Of a DNA stretch of 64,000 nucleotides, positions 45,932-63,909 are shown piece after piece. The stretch lies in contig MESL01000002.1 in the NCBI GenBank assembly GCA_001770955.1, positions 98,529-162,528 on the forward strand, in the 5' to 3' direction. A model generated the notes under the pieces. The model was not told the DNA's origin. It did no database searches and saw only the letters and a program-made list of their open reading frames with translations. How positions within the stretch are numbered: position 1 is the stretch's first letter; the number at the start of each line of letters is the position of its first letter. The DNA is from Burkholderiales bacterium RIFCSPLOWO2_12_FULL_65_40 (GTDB lineage Bacteria > Pseudomonadota > Gammaproteobacteria > Burkholderiales > Burkholderiaceae_C). The position numbers were made by a program, and so were the translations under genes.

Positions 45932-46007
45932 TGGTGGCCTGGGACGGAATCGAACCGCCGACACAAGGATTTTCAATCCTCTGCTCTACCGACTGAGCTA
46001 CCGGGCC
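45932..46007 (-). tRNA. tRNA-Phe(GAA), CCA encoded
   Basis: GGCCCGGTAGCTCAGTCGGTAGAGCAGAGGATTGAAAATCCTTGTGTCGGCGGTTCGATTCCGTCCCAGGCCACCA; anticodon GAA. Confidence 0.95.
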
Positions 46008-46057
46008 TAAGCCTCAAATTATAACCAGAATTTTGAGAACTTCTGAAAACAGCGGCA

Positions 46058-46735
46058 TTAATTGCGCTTGCCACGTGCCAGATCCACCCCCAGCTGGCGC
46101 AGTTTGCGGTACAGGTGGGTGCGCTCCAGGCCTGTTTTCTCGGCCACCCGGGTCATCGAGCCTCCCTCGCGGGCGAGGTGAAACTCGAAATAGGCCTTCT
46201 CGAAACCATCGCGCGCCTCGCGCAGGGGGCGGTCCAGATCAAACCCCTGGTGCGCATGCGGGCCCGTATCGGCTTCCATGGTGACCGGCAGGCTCTGGGC
46301 ACTGAAGTGGGCACCATCGGCCGCTGGCGGATGCACGGCCACGGCAGGCGCCAAAGCCGCAGGACGCAGGGCCTGACGGGCCAGTCCCTGCTCGACCGCC
46401 TTGAGCAGCTTCTGCAGGGTGATAGGTTTTTCCAGAAATGCAAAGGCGCCGATGCGCGTGGCATCCACCGCAGTGTCGATGGTGGCGTGACCACTCATCA
46501 TGATGACCGGCATGGTCAGCAAGCCGCCGGCCGCCCATTCCTTGAGCAGAGAGACACCGTCGGTATCGGGCATCCAGATGTCAAGCAGCACCAGGTCATA
46601 GACGCTGCCAAAGCGTGCGGCCCGGGCCTGAGTTGCATTCTCGGCGAGGTCGACGCTGTGACCTTCGTCGTTCAGGATCTCCGACAGCAGATCTCGGATG
46701 CCGAGCTCATCGTCAACCACCAATATGTTAGCCAT
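46058..46735 (-). CDS. NtrX-type response regulator: receiver + Fis-type HTH, no AAA+ domain
   Basis: ILVVDDELGIRDLLSEILNDEGH...; C-terminal SMTRVAEKTGLERTHLYRKLRQLGVDL; 225 aa total leaves no room for a sigma54 ATPase domain. Confidence 0.87.
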   Translation of the reverse strand: MANILVVDDELGIRDLLSEILNDEGHSVDLAENATQARAARFGSVYDLVLLDIWMPDTDGVSLLKEWAAGGLLTMPVIMMSGHATIDTAVDATRIGAFAFLEKPITLQKLLKAVEQGLARQALRPAALAPAVAVHPPAADGAHFSAQSLPVTMEADTGPHAHQGFDLDRPLREARDGFEKAYFEFHLAREGGSMTRVAEKTGLERTHLYRKLRQLGVDLARGKRN

Positions 46736-46771
46736 GTATGAAGTGCCTTGAAACTGCGGTGCACGGTGTTG

Positions 46772-49054
46772 TCAGGACGCGACCTTGTGCTCAGGGGCGA
46801 ATGATAGCGACACTTGGGCGCCACGCACCACGCCCTCTTCCTGTCGATTGATCAGATCGATGCGGGCGCCATGCTCGTCCGCGATTTTTTTCACCACCGC
46901 CAGCCCCAGCCCGGTGCCGCGCGCCTTGGTGGTGACGTAGGGCTCGAACGCGCGTTGCAGGATGTGCGCGGGAAAGCCGCTGCCATGGTCGGTGACGGTC
47001 AGGCGCACGCGGCGCGAGGTCTCGTTCCAGTGGGTGCTGATGCACACGGGCGGCAGCGTCCCGGCAGGCGCCCCCACGCTGACTGCCGCTTGCTCGGTGG
47101 CATCCTGCGCGTTCTGCAGCAGGTTGTGCACCACCTGCCGCAACTGCTGCGCGTCGCCCATGATGGTGGGACAACGGGGGTCGAGTTGCGCCTGTACCGC
47201 CACGGTGGCACGGTCGGATTCGTAGAGATTCAGCACATCCGACACCAGGGCATTGAGATCGACGGGCTGCAGGTCGGCCGACGGCAGGCGGGCATAGTCA
47301 CGGAACTCGTTGACCAGCCGCTTCATGGCATCCACCTGATCGACGATGGTCTTGACCGACTTGGTGAGCATGGCCTGTTCGGGCGCAGGCAGTTTTCCGG
47401 TCAGTTTCATTTCAAGCCGCTCGGCCGACAGCTGGATGGGGGTGAGCGGGTTTTTGATTTCGTGCGCCAGGCGCCGTGCCACCTCGCCCCAGGCCTGGGC
47501 ACGCTGTGCCGAGACGATTTCCGTGATGTCATCGAACACCAGCAGCCGGGCAGCGTCCGGCAACTCGGCACCCCGGGCGACCAGGCTGGTGGCGTGGTGC
47601 CCCGCGCCGCTGGGCGATGCATGCAGTTCAAAGGATTGCTGCCAGTGGTCCAGCCCGTGGGGGCCCCGGTGGCTGAGGTAGGCCTCGAACTGCATCTGCA
47701 CGGCAGCGCCGAAGGTCTCCAGTCCGGGCACTTCGGCCAGCGGGCGCCCTTCATGGGCAGCCATGGGCGCGCGCAGGATGCGCGTCGCCCCCGGGTTGGA
47801 GGACCGGATCACCCCCTGGGCATCCAGCACGATCACCCCGGCGGTGAGATTGTCCAGAATGGTCTGCAGGCGCGCCCGTGCCGCATCGACGGCCCCCATG
47901 CTTTTTTCCACCGTGGTCCGTGCGTCGGCCAGTTGCTGGGTCATCAGCGCAAAAGACCGGGTCAGGCCGCCCAGCTCGTCCTTGCCCAGGAGCACAGCCT
48001 TGGGGCTGAGGTCGCCTTCGGCCACCTCCCGCACACCTTCGGCCAACACCAGCAGCGGGCGAGCGAGCTGGTTGCCCAAAAGCACGGCCAGCAGCACGGC
48101 ACCAAACACCGCCAGAAACAGGCTGAGCGTGAGGGTGCCGATGTACATACGCCGCAAACCGCCCCGGGCCAGGGCACGTTCCTGGTATTCGCGGTTGGCC
48201 TCTTGCACCGCCACGGCGTTGTCCACCAGTACAGAGGGCAATGGAACCGTGACCTGCAGGTAGCGCGGCTCGACGAACAGCCCCACACCCGGGCTGGGTA
48301 CCAGCGCCATCGCTTTGACCCGGACATTCTGCAGTGCTTGCGCATCGGCCAGATCGGAGAGTTCGTCCAGCCCCTCGATCTGCCCCACGCCCCGCTGCTG
48401 GCGCACCGTGCGCAGCTGCTGGACGCTCGGGCGCTCCGGGTTGATACGGAAACGTGACTGCCCCACGCTCGCCACCATCTGCCCGGATGCGTTCCACAGC
48501 ACCACATCGGAAGCCCCCAACTGGTCGCGGATGCGTTCGAGCACCAGCCCCGCCGTGGCGTCGGGTGTCTGCGCCAGCTGCGCACTGGCACTGCGGGTGC
48601 GCAGGGCCATCTCGCTGGCCTGCAGCTCCAGGGTGGCCCGGGCCAGGCTGACACCCGCGGCCAGCGCGCCTTCCACCTTGACGTCAAACCAGCTTTCGAT
48701 AGAGCGCGAGACGAACTGGTACGAAACGAAATAGATCAGCAACCCCGGCACCAGCCCCACCAGCGCAAAAATGGCTGCCAGCTTGACCAGCAGGCGGCTG
48801 CCAAAGCGGCCGCGCCGCAAGCGCATGAACAGGCGCAGCGCCACCCAGCCGAGCACCGCCACCAGCAGCAGCGCCACCACCACATTGACACCGAAGAGCC
48901 ACGCATAGTTGCGCTCGTAGAGCACGCGGTTGTTGGTGGTCAGGGTCAGCAGGAACAGCAGCACCAGACCGATAGCGGCCATGATGGCCACTCCCACCCC
49001 CAGCGCCCAGCGCACCGCGCGCGACGGGCGCTGGACACTGTCCGTGCGGCTCAT
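46772..49054 (-). CDS. NtrY-like membrane sensor histidine kinase (HAMP, PAS, HisKA, HATPase)
   Basis: AWGEVARRLAHEIKNPLTPIQLSAERLEMKL; VTDHGSGFPAHILQRAFEPYVTTKARGTGLGLAVVKKIADEHGARI. Confidence 0.9.
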   Translation of the reverse strand: MSRTDSVQRPSRAVRWALGVGVAIMAAIGLVLLFLLTLTTNNRVLYERNYAWLFGVNVVVALLLVAVLGWVALRLFMRLRRGRFGSRLLVKLAAIFALVGLVPGLLIYFVSYQFVSRSIESWFDVKVEGALAAGVSLARATLELQASEMALRTRSASAQLAQTPDATAGLVLERIRDQLGASDVVLWNASGQMVASVGQSRFRINPERPSVQQLRTVRQQRGVGQIEGLDELSDLADAQALQNVRVKAMALVPSPGVGLFVEPRYLQVTVPLPSVLVDNAVAVQEANREYQERALARGGLRRMYIGTLTLSLFLAVFGAVLLAVLLGNQLARPLLVLAEGVREVAEGDLSPKAVLLGKDELGGLTRSFALMTQQLADARTTVEKSMGAVDAARARLQTILDNLTAGVIVLDAQGVIRSSNPGATRILRAPMAAHEGRPLAEVPGLETFGAAVQMQFEAYLSHRGPHGLDHWQQSFELHASPSGAGHHATSLVARGAELPDAARLLVFDDITEIVSAQRAQAWGEVARRLAHEIKNPLTPIQLSAERLEMKLTGKLPAPEQAMLTKSVKTIVDQVDAMKRLVNEFRDYARLPSADLQPVDLNALVSDVLNLYESDRATVAVQAQLDPRCPTIMGDAQQLRQVVHNLLQNAQDATEQAAVSVGAPAGTLPPVCISTHWNETSRRVRLTVTDHGSGFPAHILQRAFEPYVTTKARGTGLGLAVVKKIADEHGARIDLINRQEEGVVRGAQVSLSFAPEHKVAS

Positions 49055-49734
49055 CGCTGCGGCTCCACCGCAAAGCGCTGGCTGCGCGCCATGGAGAGAT
49101 TCCAGCCCGAGCGTCCCATCGCGCCAATCTGCAGCGGCCGGGGCAGTTGCGACAGGTCCAGGCGAAAGCGCAACTGCACGTTGTAGCGGGCCTGCGGGTC
49201 GATGGCCTCGGGCCCTGCGATCTTCCAGCGGGCGATGCGTTGCATGGCGGCCAGCACATCGGCCAGCTCGTCGAAATTCTGACCCAGCACCACGCCCAGC
49301 CCGCTGCCTTCAAAGGGCGCCGACGATACATTCAGCCGCCAGCGACGCGTCAGAGGCTGGAAGCTCAGACGCATGTAGCGCACCGTGGTGACGACATGCT
49401 GGTCATACCAATACCATCGCTCCCGCTGCACATCGGCTTCGGTGATGAAATACATCGGTATCCCCTTCTGGAGGGCATCCTCGGCCAGCGAGGGAAGGTC
49501 GAACCGCAGGGCGGCGCTCAGGAAGAGGCCTTCGTCGGTGTGATCCAGCCGCATCTCCGTGATGTCGGGCGACACCACCGCCTGCGCCGGCAGGCAGAAA
49601 CCCAGCCACCCCCACAGGAACAGACAGGCCCACAGGCGCGCCACCCGGCGCAGCCCAGGGGCGTCAGGCGGGCAATTTCTGGAGCAGGGCGTAGAAGAAG
49701 CCGTCGTGTTCACCTGACAGATTGTCCGGGACAC
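49051..49734 (-). CDS. DUF4390 domain-containing protein (start uncertain; overlaps rsmB 3' end as drawn)
   Basis: VVSPDITEMRLDHTDEGLFLSAALRFDLPSLAEDALQKGIPMYFITEADVQRERWYWYDQ. Confidence 0.8.
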   Translation of the reverse strand: MSRTICQVNTTASSTPCSRNCPPDAPGLRRVARLWACLFLWGWLGFCLPAQAVVSPDITEMRLDHTDEGLFLSAALRFDLPSLAEDALQKGIPMYFITEADVQRERWYWYDQHVVTTVRYMRLSFQPLTRRWRLNVSSAPFEGSGLGVVLGQNFDELADVLAAMQRIARWKIAGPEAIDPQARYNVQLRFRLDLSQLPRPLQIGAMGRSGWNLSMARSQRFAVEPQR

Positions 49735-51091
49735 CCTCCCCGTTGGAGCCGATGCCCGGCAACAAATGCCCTGGAGAGGGCATCAGACGCGCATCAGTGT
49801 TGTTTGCAAGAAACGCTTGGACCTGCACATCCCCTTCTGCCCGGAATACCGAGCAGGTGCAGTACAGCAGGCGCCCACCCGGCCGCAGCAAGGGCCAGAG
49901 CGTGGCCAGCAAGTGGGCCTGGATGCGGGCCAGTTGCGCCACATCGCTCTCCCGGCGCAGCCAGCGCACATCCGGATGGCGGCGCACGATCCCCGAGGCG
50001 GTGCAGGGCGCGTCGAGCAGGATGGCATCGAACGGCTCCCCGCCGCAGTGTTGCTGCCACCAGTCCTGTGGCCGCCCGGCGTCCGCCGCCAGCACCTGTG
50101 CCTGCAGTTGCAGGCGCGCGAGGGTATCCCGGATGCGCTCGCAGCGCTGCGGATCCACATCGAGTGCAGTGACCTGCAACGCGGCCTGCGGCCCGGCCCA
50201 TTCCAGCAGGTGTGCCGTCTTGCCTCCCGGCGCCGCGCAGGCATCGAGCACACGCAGGGGGCGGCCCCTGTCCAGCCCCTGCAGCAGCAGCGGCGCTGCC
50301 TGCTGGGCCGCCGCGTCCTGCACCGAAACCACCCCATCGGCAAAGCCGGGCAACTCGTGCACAGGCCGTGCGCGGTGCAGCAGCACCCCGTCATCTCCCA
50401 GCAAAGAAGATTCAATACTGATAGCTGACAGCGCTTGCTGGTAAAGGGCTGGAGTGCTTTTTTGCTTGTTAACCCTCAGCACCATCGGTGCCTGGCGGTT
50501 GTTGGCCTGCAGGATCGCTTGCCAGTGTGCCGGGTGGTCTTGCCGCAGTCGGCGTATCCACCAGAGAGGGTGATTCCAGAGAGCCTGCTCATCCAGCCGG
50601 GCTGCATCGAGCAGGCCATCGTGCTCGCGCAGAAAGCGGCGCAGGCAGGCATTGATGAAGGCGGCCTGCGGCCGCGTGGCACTGCTGGCTTTGGCCGCCT
50701 CGACTGCCTGGTTGACCAGGGTGAATGGCTCATACGGTGCGTTGCCCGGCTCGCACGCCAGCGCCAGCGCGGTGCAAAGCAAGGCATCGGCGGCGGGCGC
50801 CGGCTTGCGCGGGGCCAGTTGCTGGCGCACGGCTTCTGCCAGGCCCAGGTGGCGCAACACCTGAAAGAGCAAGGCCTGGACGCCAGGGCGCAGGGAGGCA
50901 GGCACCCCCTCCATCACAGCGCTGCCCGAGCGCCCCGCGCGTATGTCCTGCAGAGCCCGCGCCACGGCCTGGAGCTGGTGCGAGAGCGCCACGCCCTGGC
51001 CTGCGCCCCCCAGCTTGGCAGGTGCGGTGTTGCTCCGTGTTCTGGAGGCCGCTGGGGCAGTGCCATTTTTCATGGGATGTTCTTTGGTCAT
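49664..51091 (-). CDS. rsmB: 16S rRNA (cytosine-967-C5)-methyltransferase
   Basis: NAPYEPFTLVNQAVEAAK, PVHELPGFADGVVSVQDAAAQQAAPLLL, DACAAPGGKTAHLLEW, LLDAPCTASGIVRRHPDVRWLRRESDV; ATGA overlap with upstream gene. Confidence 0.92.
   Translation of the reverse strand: MTKEHPMKNGTAPAASRTRSNTAPAKLGGAGQGVALSHQLQAVARALQDIRAGRSGSAVMEGVPASLRPGVQALLFQVLRHLGLAEAVRQQLAPRKPAPAADALLCTALALACEPGNAPYEPFTLVNQAVEAAKASSATRPQAAFINACLRRFLREHDGLLDAARLDEQALWNHPLWWIRRLRQDHPAHWQAILQANNRQAPMVLRVNKQKSTPALYQQALSAISIESSLLGDDGVLLHRARPVHELPGFADGVVSVQDAAAQQAAPLLLQGLDRGRPLRVLDACAAPGGKTAHLLEWAGPQAALQVTALDVDPQRCERIRDTLARLQLQAQVLAADAGRPQDWWQQHCGGEPFDAILLDAPCTASGIVRRHPDVRWLRRESDVAQLARIQAHLLATLWPLLRPGGRLLYCTCSVFRAEGDVQVQAFLANNTDARLMPSPGHLLPGIGSNGEGVPDNLSGEHDGFFYALLQKLPA
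50410..50464 (-). repeat. family A repeat, copy 10 (inside rsmB CDS)
   Basis: minus: CAAAAAAGCACTCCAGCCCTTTACCAGCAAGCGCTGTCAGCTATCAGTATTGAAT. Confidence 0.8.
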
Positions 51092-51618
51092 AGGATGCGC
51101 CCCGGCTTGAAGCCAAACACCCCGGCCAGCAACCGCGCGGGGAACTGCGCCAAGGCTTCGTTGTAGTGGACCACTGCCTGGTTGAACTGCGCCTGCGCCA
51201 GCGTGCGTTGCGCCTGGAGGGACTCCCACTGCTGCGCCCACGCCGCGTCCGGGAGCGCGTCATCCTCGGCCCCCGCCTGCATCATGGCATCCGAGGCGGC
51301 ACAAAGCACCTGCAAGGCCGTGGACAAGGCCGCCGCGGCATCGGCCTGCAGAGGCTGGGCACGCGCCACGGCCAGCGAGGCGCCGAACTGCGTCGCAGCA
51401 GCCTGTAGCGACTGCCATGCCGGAGATACCTTTTGCCCCATCGGGTCCGGCGCCGCAGCGCCCCCCCCCGGAAGCACCATCATGCGCACCAGGTACACAT
51501 CCAGCCCGCCAAAGGCCTGGATCGCGGCCGAACGCAATCGCACCAGCCGGTTGTAGGCGCCCACGGCCCAGAACACCATGACGGCCAGAAGGATCCAGAA
51601 AAGGGGGGAGAAAAGCAT
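51088..51618 (-). CDS. LemA-like protein
   Basis: MLFSPLFWILLAVMVFWAVGAYNRLVRLRSAAIQAFGGLDVYLVRMM...FNQAVVHYNEALAQFPARLLAGVFGFKPGRIL. Confidence 0.78.
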   Translation of the reverse strand: MLFSPLFWILLAVMVFWAVGAYNRLVRLRSAAIQAFGGLDVYLVRMMVLPGGGAAAPDPMGQKVSPAWQSLQAAATQFGASLAVARAQPLQADAAAALSTALQVLCAASDAMMQAGAEDDALPDAAWAQQWESLQAQRTLAQAQFNQAVVHYNEALAQFPARLLAGVFGFKPGRIL

Positions 51619-51668
51619 AGGGAGCGTTCTTCGCCGGGTTCCACCGGACGACAGTCTTGGATACCAGC

Positions 51669-51713
51669 AAAAACGCTCCCGGCCTGCCTTTTGCAAGACA
51701 GACCGGGAGCGTT
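51669..51713 (-). terminator. rho-independent terminator after rpoC
   Basis: minus strand AACGCTCCCGGTCTGTCTTGCAAAAGGCAGGCCGGGAGCGTTTTTG. Confidence 0.85.
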
Positions 51714-51732
51714 CAGCGATCACCTGTCAGGG

Positions 51733-55974
<4,242 letters not shown>

Positions 55975-55994
55975 AGGACTCTTTCCTTTTCGAA

Positions 55995-60107
<4,113 letters not shown>

Positions 60108-60240
60108 GAGATCTCCGGGCAAAGACTTGAGTCCTGGGTCTGCGACGACTGACCCGTGGGCGGCACCCTACGGGCTTGGCGGTTGGCCACTACCAACCAT
60201 GGCGGACGGCGATGCGTTGCACATCGCCCGAACCAAGGCA

Positions 60241-60346
60241 TCTTCTGCTGTCGGATTCGTCAGAAGACACTTGAAAGCCAGTAGGGGCTTTCAGGTGCGC
60301 TCTGGAAGCGCCAAAGGCTGGAGGCCCTTCGAAGAACCTCCAGCCC
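60241..60346 (-). promoter_or_regulatory. rplL-rpoB intergenic hairpin array (attenuator/processing region)
   Basis: Three consecutive inverted repeats: TCTTCTG...CAGAAGA, CTTGAAAGCC...GGCTTTCAGG, GGCTGGAGG...CCTCCAGCC. Confidence 0.55.
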
Positions 60347-60361
60347 TTGAAAGAGACCGAA

Positions 60362-60736
60362 TTACTTGAGTTCGGCCTTGGCGCCGGCTTCCACCAGCTT
60401 CTTGACGGCAGCTTCGGCGTCAGCCTTGGCAATGCCTTCCTTGACGTTCTTGGGAGCGCCGTCCACCAGATCCTTGGCTTCCTTGAGGCCCAGACCCGTG
60501 ATTTCACGCACTGCCTTGATCACGGAAACCTTGTTGGCGCCCGCATCGTTGAGCACCACGTTGAATTCCGTCTTCTCTTCAGCAGCAGCAGCAGCACCGC
60601 CACCCGCAGCAGCAGGAGCAGCCATGGCTGCAGCGCTCACGCCAAACTTCTCTTCAATGGCCTTCACCAGGTCATTGAGTTCCAGGACCGTCATGCTGTC
60701 GAGTGCGGTCAGAAATGCGTCTTTATCGAATGCCAT
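60362..60736 (-). CDS. rplL: 50S ribosomal protein L7/L12
   Basis: [41 protein letters not shown]...[43 protein letters not shown]. Confidence 0.98.
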   Translation of the reverse strand: MAFDKDAFLTALDSMTVLELNDLVKAIEEKFGVSAAAMAAPAAAGGGAAAAAEEKTEFNVVLNDAGANKVSVIKAVREITGLGLKEAKDLVDGAPKNVKEGIAKADAEAAVKKLVEAGAKAELK

Positions 60737-60776
60737 TTTGATTTCCTAACAATTGGTTAACAGGTTTGCCGGGCGC

Positions 60777-61283
60777 TCAGGCAGCCACGGCTTCGCCTTC
60801 GCCTTTTTTGGCCGCCAGGGCACCCAGTACCACGGCGGTACGGGACATTGGCGACATCAGCAAGCCACACAGCTGGGCCAGCAGCACTTCCTTGGAAGGA
60901 ATGTTGGCCAGTTGCTTAACACCGTTGACGTCCAGGGCCTTGCCACCGAAAGCACCACCGCGAATCACGAGCTTGTCGTTGGTTTTCGCGAAATCGGCCA
61001 CCACCTTCGCGGCGGCCACGGCGTCTTCGGAGAAGCCATAGATCAGCGGACCGGTCATCTGGTCTGCCACCACGTCAAACTGGCTGCCTGCTACAGCACG
61101 GCGGGCCAGGGTGTTCTTCAGAACACTCAGGCTCACACCCTTGCTGCGTGCATCAACGCGCAGTTTGGTCATGTCGGCGACCGTGATACCACGGTATTCC
61201 GCAATCACAAGCGTTTGAGCTTTAGCGGCGAGGCTGGTCACTTCATTGATGACCGCTTCTTTCTCACTGCGATTAAGACTCAA
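60777..61283 (-). CDS. rplJ: 50S ribosomal protein L10
   Basis: [42 protein letters not shown]. Confidence 0.98.
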   Translation of the reverse strand: MSLNRSEKEAVINEVTSLAAKAQTLVIAEYRGITVADMTKLRVDARSKGVSLSVLKNTLARRAVAGSQFDVVADQMTGPLIYGFSEDAVAAAKVVADFAKTNDKLVIRGGAFGGKALDVNGVKQLANIPSKEVLLAQLCGLLMSPMSRTAVVLGALAAKKGEGEAVAA

Positions 61284-61508
61284 GGTCTACTCCTTAAAAT
61301 GCGCACTCGGCGAATGCCTCGTACGCGCTCTTGTTGCAGCGACCAACTGTTGAGGAACGTATTCCATCTGCAGCGGGATCGCCATCTGCGCTGGCCCAGA
61401 AGGGATTAAGTGCAAACAACTTGCACACCAGCGGTCTTGGATGGCTCGGTGCATTGCTGCACCGACCCACCACTGAGGCACCTTTCGGCGCCTCAAGATT
61501 TTTCGCGA
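61284..61508 (-). promoter_or_regulatory. probable L10 (rplJL) ribosomal protein leader
   Basis: 225 nt rplA-rplJ gap containing several inverted repeats (GAGGCGCCGAAAGGTGCCTC, GGTCGGTGCAGCAATGCACCGAGCC, GTGCAAGTTGTTTGCAC); position expected for L10 autoregulation. Confidence 0.55.
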
Positions 61509-62204
61509 TTACGCTGCGATGGATTGCGTGTCCACGCGGACACCCAGACCCATCGTGGACGAAATCGCCACCTTGCGCAGGTACAGGCCCTTGCTGGTCG
61601 CGGGCTTGGCCTTGCTCAAGGCGTCAATCAGGGCAGCGAGATTGCCTTGCAGCTTCTCGTTGTCAAACGAACGGCGACCGATCGTGCTGTGAACGATGCC
61701 GGCCTTGTCGACGCGGAACTGCACCTGACCTGCCTTGGCGTTCTTCACGGCCGTGGCAACGTCCGGGGTCACCGTACCGACCTTGGGATTGGGCATCAGG
61801 CCACGGGGACCCAGGATCTGACCCAGGGTACCCACGACGCGCATCGCATCGGGAGCAGCGATCACCACGTCGAAAGGCATGTCTCCGGCCTTGACCATCG
61901 CAGCCAGATCGTCCATGCCGACGATGTCAGCGCCAGCGGCCTTGGCTTCTTCTGCCTTGGCGCCCTGGGCGAACACGGCAACGCGCGTCGTCTTGCCGGT
62001 ACCGTTGGGCAGCACCACAGCGCCACGCACCACCTGGTCCGACTTCTTGGCATCCACGCCCAGCTGCACAGCAACGTCAATGGACTCATCGAACTTTGCC
62101 GTTGCAGCCTCTTTCACGAGCGACACGGCTTCCGCGAAAGAGTACAGCTTCGTGCTGTCGACCTTGCCCTGCAGGGCCTTTTGTTTTTTGGTCAGCTTGG
62201 CCAT
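61509..62204 (-). CDS. rplA: 50S ribosomal protein L1
   Basis: [16 protein letters not shown]...; [43 protein letters not shown]. Confidence 0.98.
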   Translation of the reverse strand: MAKLTKKQKALQGKVDSTKLYSFAEAVSLVKEAATAKFDESIDVAVQLGVDAKKSDQVVRGAVVLPNGTGKTTRVAVFAQGAKAEEAKAAGADIVGMDDLAAMVKAGDMPFDVVIAAPDAMRVVGTLGQILGPRGLMPNPKVGTVTPDVATAVKNAKAGQVQFRVDKAGIVHSTIGRRSFDNEKLQGNLAALIDALSKAKPATSKGLYLRKVAISSTMGLGVRVDTQSIAA

Positions 62205-62636
62205 TTACAAACCCTCCACCGTCACGCCCATGGACCGGGCCGAACCAGCAATGGTACGAACGGCAGCGTCAATGCTGGCAGCGTTCATGTCCTTCATCTT
62301 GGTTTTTGCAATTTCTTCGAGCTGCTCGCGCGTGATCTTGCCCACCTTGATCTTCAAGGCGTTGGCAGAACCCTTGTCCAGCTTGATCGCCTTCTTGATC
62401 AGCGTCGTCGCCGGGGGCGTCTTGATGATGAAGGTGAAGCTCTTGTCTGCAAAAGCGGTGATCACCACCGGCAGTGGCAGGCCCGGCTCGACACCTTGGG
62501 TCTGCGCATTGAATGCCTTGCAGAACTCCATGATGTTGAGACCGCGCTGACCCAATGCTGGGCCAATCGGTGGGGATGGATTGGCTTTACCAGCAGGCAC
62601 TTGCAGCTTGATAAAACCGACGATTTTCTTCGCCAT
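62205..62636 (-). CDS. rplK: 50S ribosomal protein L11
   Basis: [47 protein letters not shown]; start at 62636. Confidence 0.98.
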   Translation of the reverse strand: MAKKIVGFIKLQVPAGKANPSPPIGPALGQRGLNIMEFCKAFNAQTQGVEPGLPLPVVITAFADKSFTFIIKTPPATTLIKKAIKLDKGSANALKIKVGKITREQLEEIAKTKMKDMNAASIDAAVRTIAGSARSMGVTVEGL

Positions 62637-62754
62637 GGTTTGCTCCTTACGGGTATTGACGCTGGCGCCACATGGGCGGAACACAGCTCCCCGGGGTTAA
62701 CGACTCACTGACTTTCATCGCACCGAGTCGAAAAGTGCGAAATGTTGAAACACG

Positions 62755-63348
62755 TCAGGTCTTTTCGATCTGACTGAATTCGAGTTCCACGGGGGTCGAG
62801 CGACCGAAGATCATGACGGACACCCGCACACGACTCTTCTCGTAATTGACATCTTCCACAGAACCATTGAAATCGGTAAACGGGCCTTCCTTGACCCGCA
62901 CCATTTCACCCACCATGAATTCGATCTTGTGGCGCGGCTTGTCGGTGCCTTCCTGCATCTGGCTGACGATCTTCTGCACTTCGTCCTCGGAGATGGGCGC
63001 CGGACGGTTCTTGGCGCCACCGACAAAGCCAGTCACCTTGTTGGTGTGCTTGACCAAGTGCCACGTGTCATCGTCCATGACCATCTCGACGAAAACATAG
63101 CCTGGAAACAACCGGCGCTCGGTTGTCTTGCGGCTGCCGTTCTTCATCTCCACCACTTCTTCAGTGGGCACCAGGATGCGGCCAAATTTGTCCTGCATAC
63201 CTGAACGAGCAATGCGCTCGGCGATGTTGCGCTCGACCGCCTTTTCCATACCGGAATAGGCATGCACGATATACCAGCGCAGATCAGGGTTGCCGGCAGC
63301 CACGCCACCGGGAGCAGCTGCCCCGCCCGCTTCGACAGTAGCAGTCAT
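62755..63348 (-). CDS. nusG: transcription termination/antitermination protein NusG
   Basis: [109 protein letters not shown]. Confidence 0.97.
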   Translation of the reverse strand: MTATVEAGGAAAPGGVAAGNPDLRWYIVHAYSGMEKAVERNIAERIARSGMQDKFGRILVPTEEVVEMKNGSRKTTERRLFPGYVFVEMVMDDDTWHLVKHTNKVTGFVGGAKNRPAPISEDEVQKIVSQMQEGTDKPRHKIEFMVGEMVRVKEGPFTDFNGSVEDVNYEKSRVRVSVMIFGRSTPVELEFSQIEKT

Positions 63349-63732
63349 TTATTTTCTCCAGCCCAGAATCAGATCGTAGAACACCCACTCAAGGGTTTTG
63401 TCAGTCAGCCAGAGAAACAGCGCCATGACCACCACAAAGGCGAACACATAGGCCGTCATTTGCATGGTTTCTTTGCGCGTAGGCCAGACTACTTTTTTGA
63501 CTTCACGCCAGGCATCCCGCCCGAAAGCCACCAATCTGCGCCCCGATTCGGAAATCAAGAACACCCCGGTCGCGGCGACCAACCCAAGCAAGAGCACGCC
63601 CCATTGCGCAATGGCCCCTTGCTTGCTCAGCAAGTAAAACGCAGCAACAGAGCCGACGACCAACACCACCGCCGCTGCGAGCTTGGCCTTGTCTGCCCCC
63701 GAACTGACTGTCTCTATCTGTGAAGTGGCCAT
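63349..63732 (-). CDS. secE: preprotein translocase subunit SecE
   Basis: C-terminal FGRDAWREVKKVVWPTRKETMQMTAYVFAFVVVMALFLWLTDKTLEWVFYDLIL. Confidence 0.95.
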   Translation of the reverse strand: MATSQIETVSSGADKAKLAAAVVLVVGSVAAFYLLSKQGAIAQWGVLLLGLVAATGVFLISESGRRLVAFGRDAWREVKKVVWPTRKETMQMTAYVFAFVVVMALFLWLTDKTLEWVFYDLILGWRK

Positions 63733-63823
63733 TTTTGGCTGTTTCCTGCTTCAATTTCAGGCGTCACCCAAGACACCGAAGCCCGCCAGGGTCTGGCGGG
63801 CTTTGTTTTTCGCCACTTTCAAG

Positions 63824-63899
63824 TGGCAGGGGCAGTAGGAATCGAACCTACAACCTTCGGTTTTGGAGACCGACGCTCTGCCAATTGAGCTATACCCCT
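63824..63899 (-). tRNA. tRNA-Trp(CCA), CCA tail encoded
   Basis: AGGGGTATAGCTCAATTGGCAGAGCGTCGGTCTCCAAAACCGAAGGTTGTAGGTTCGATTCCTACTGCCCCTGCCA. Confidence 0.95.
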
Positions 63900-63909
63900 A
63901 CGAATTTCC

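Noticed and set aside
63778-63812. Rho-independent terminator AGCCCGCCAGGGTCTGGCGGGCTTTGTTTTT between tRNA-Trp and secE
   Set aside because: The T tract is on the plus strand while genes run on the minus strand; may be a tRNA 3' processing hairpin, but a terminator call in the gene direction is not supported.
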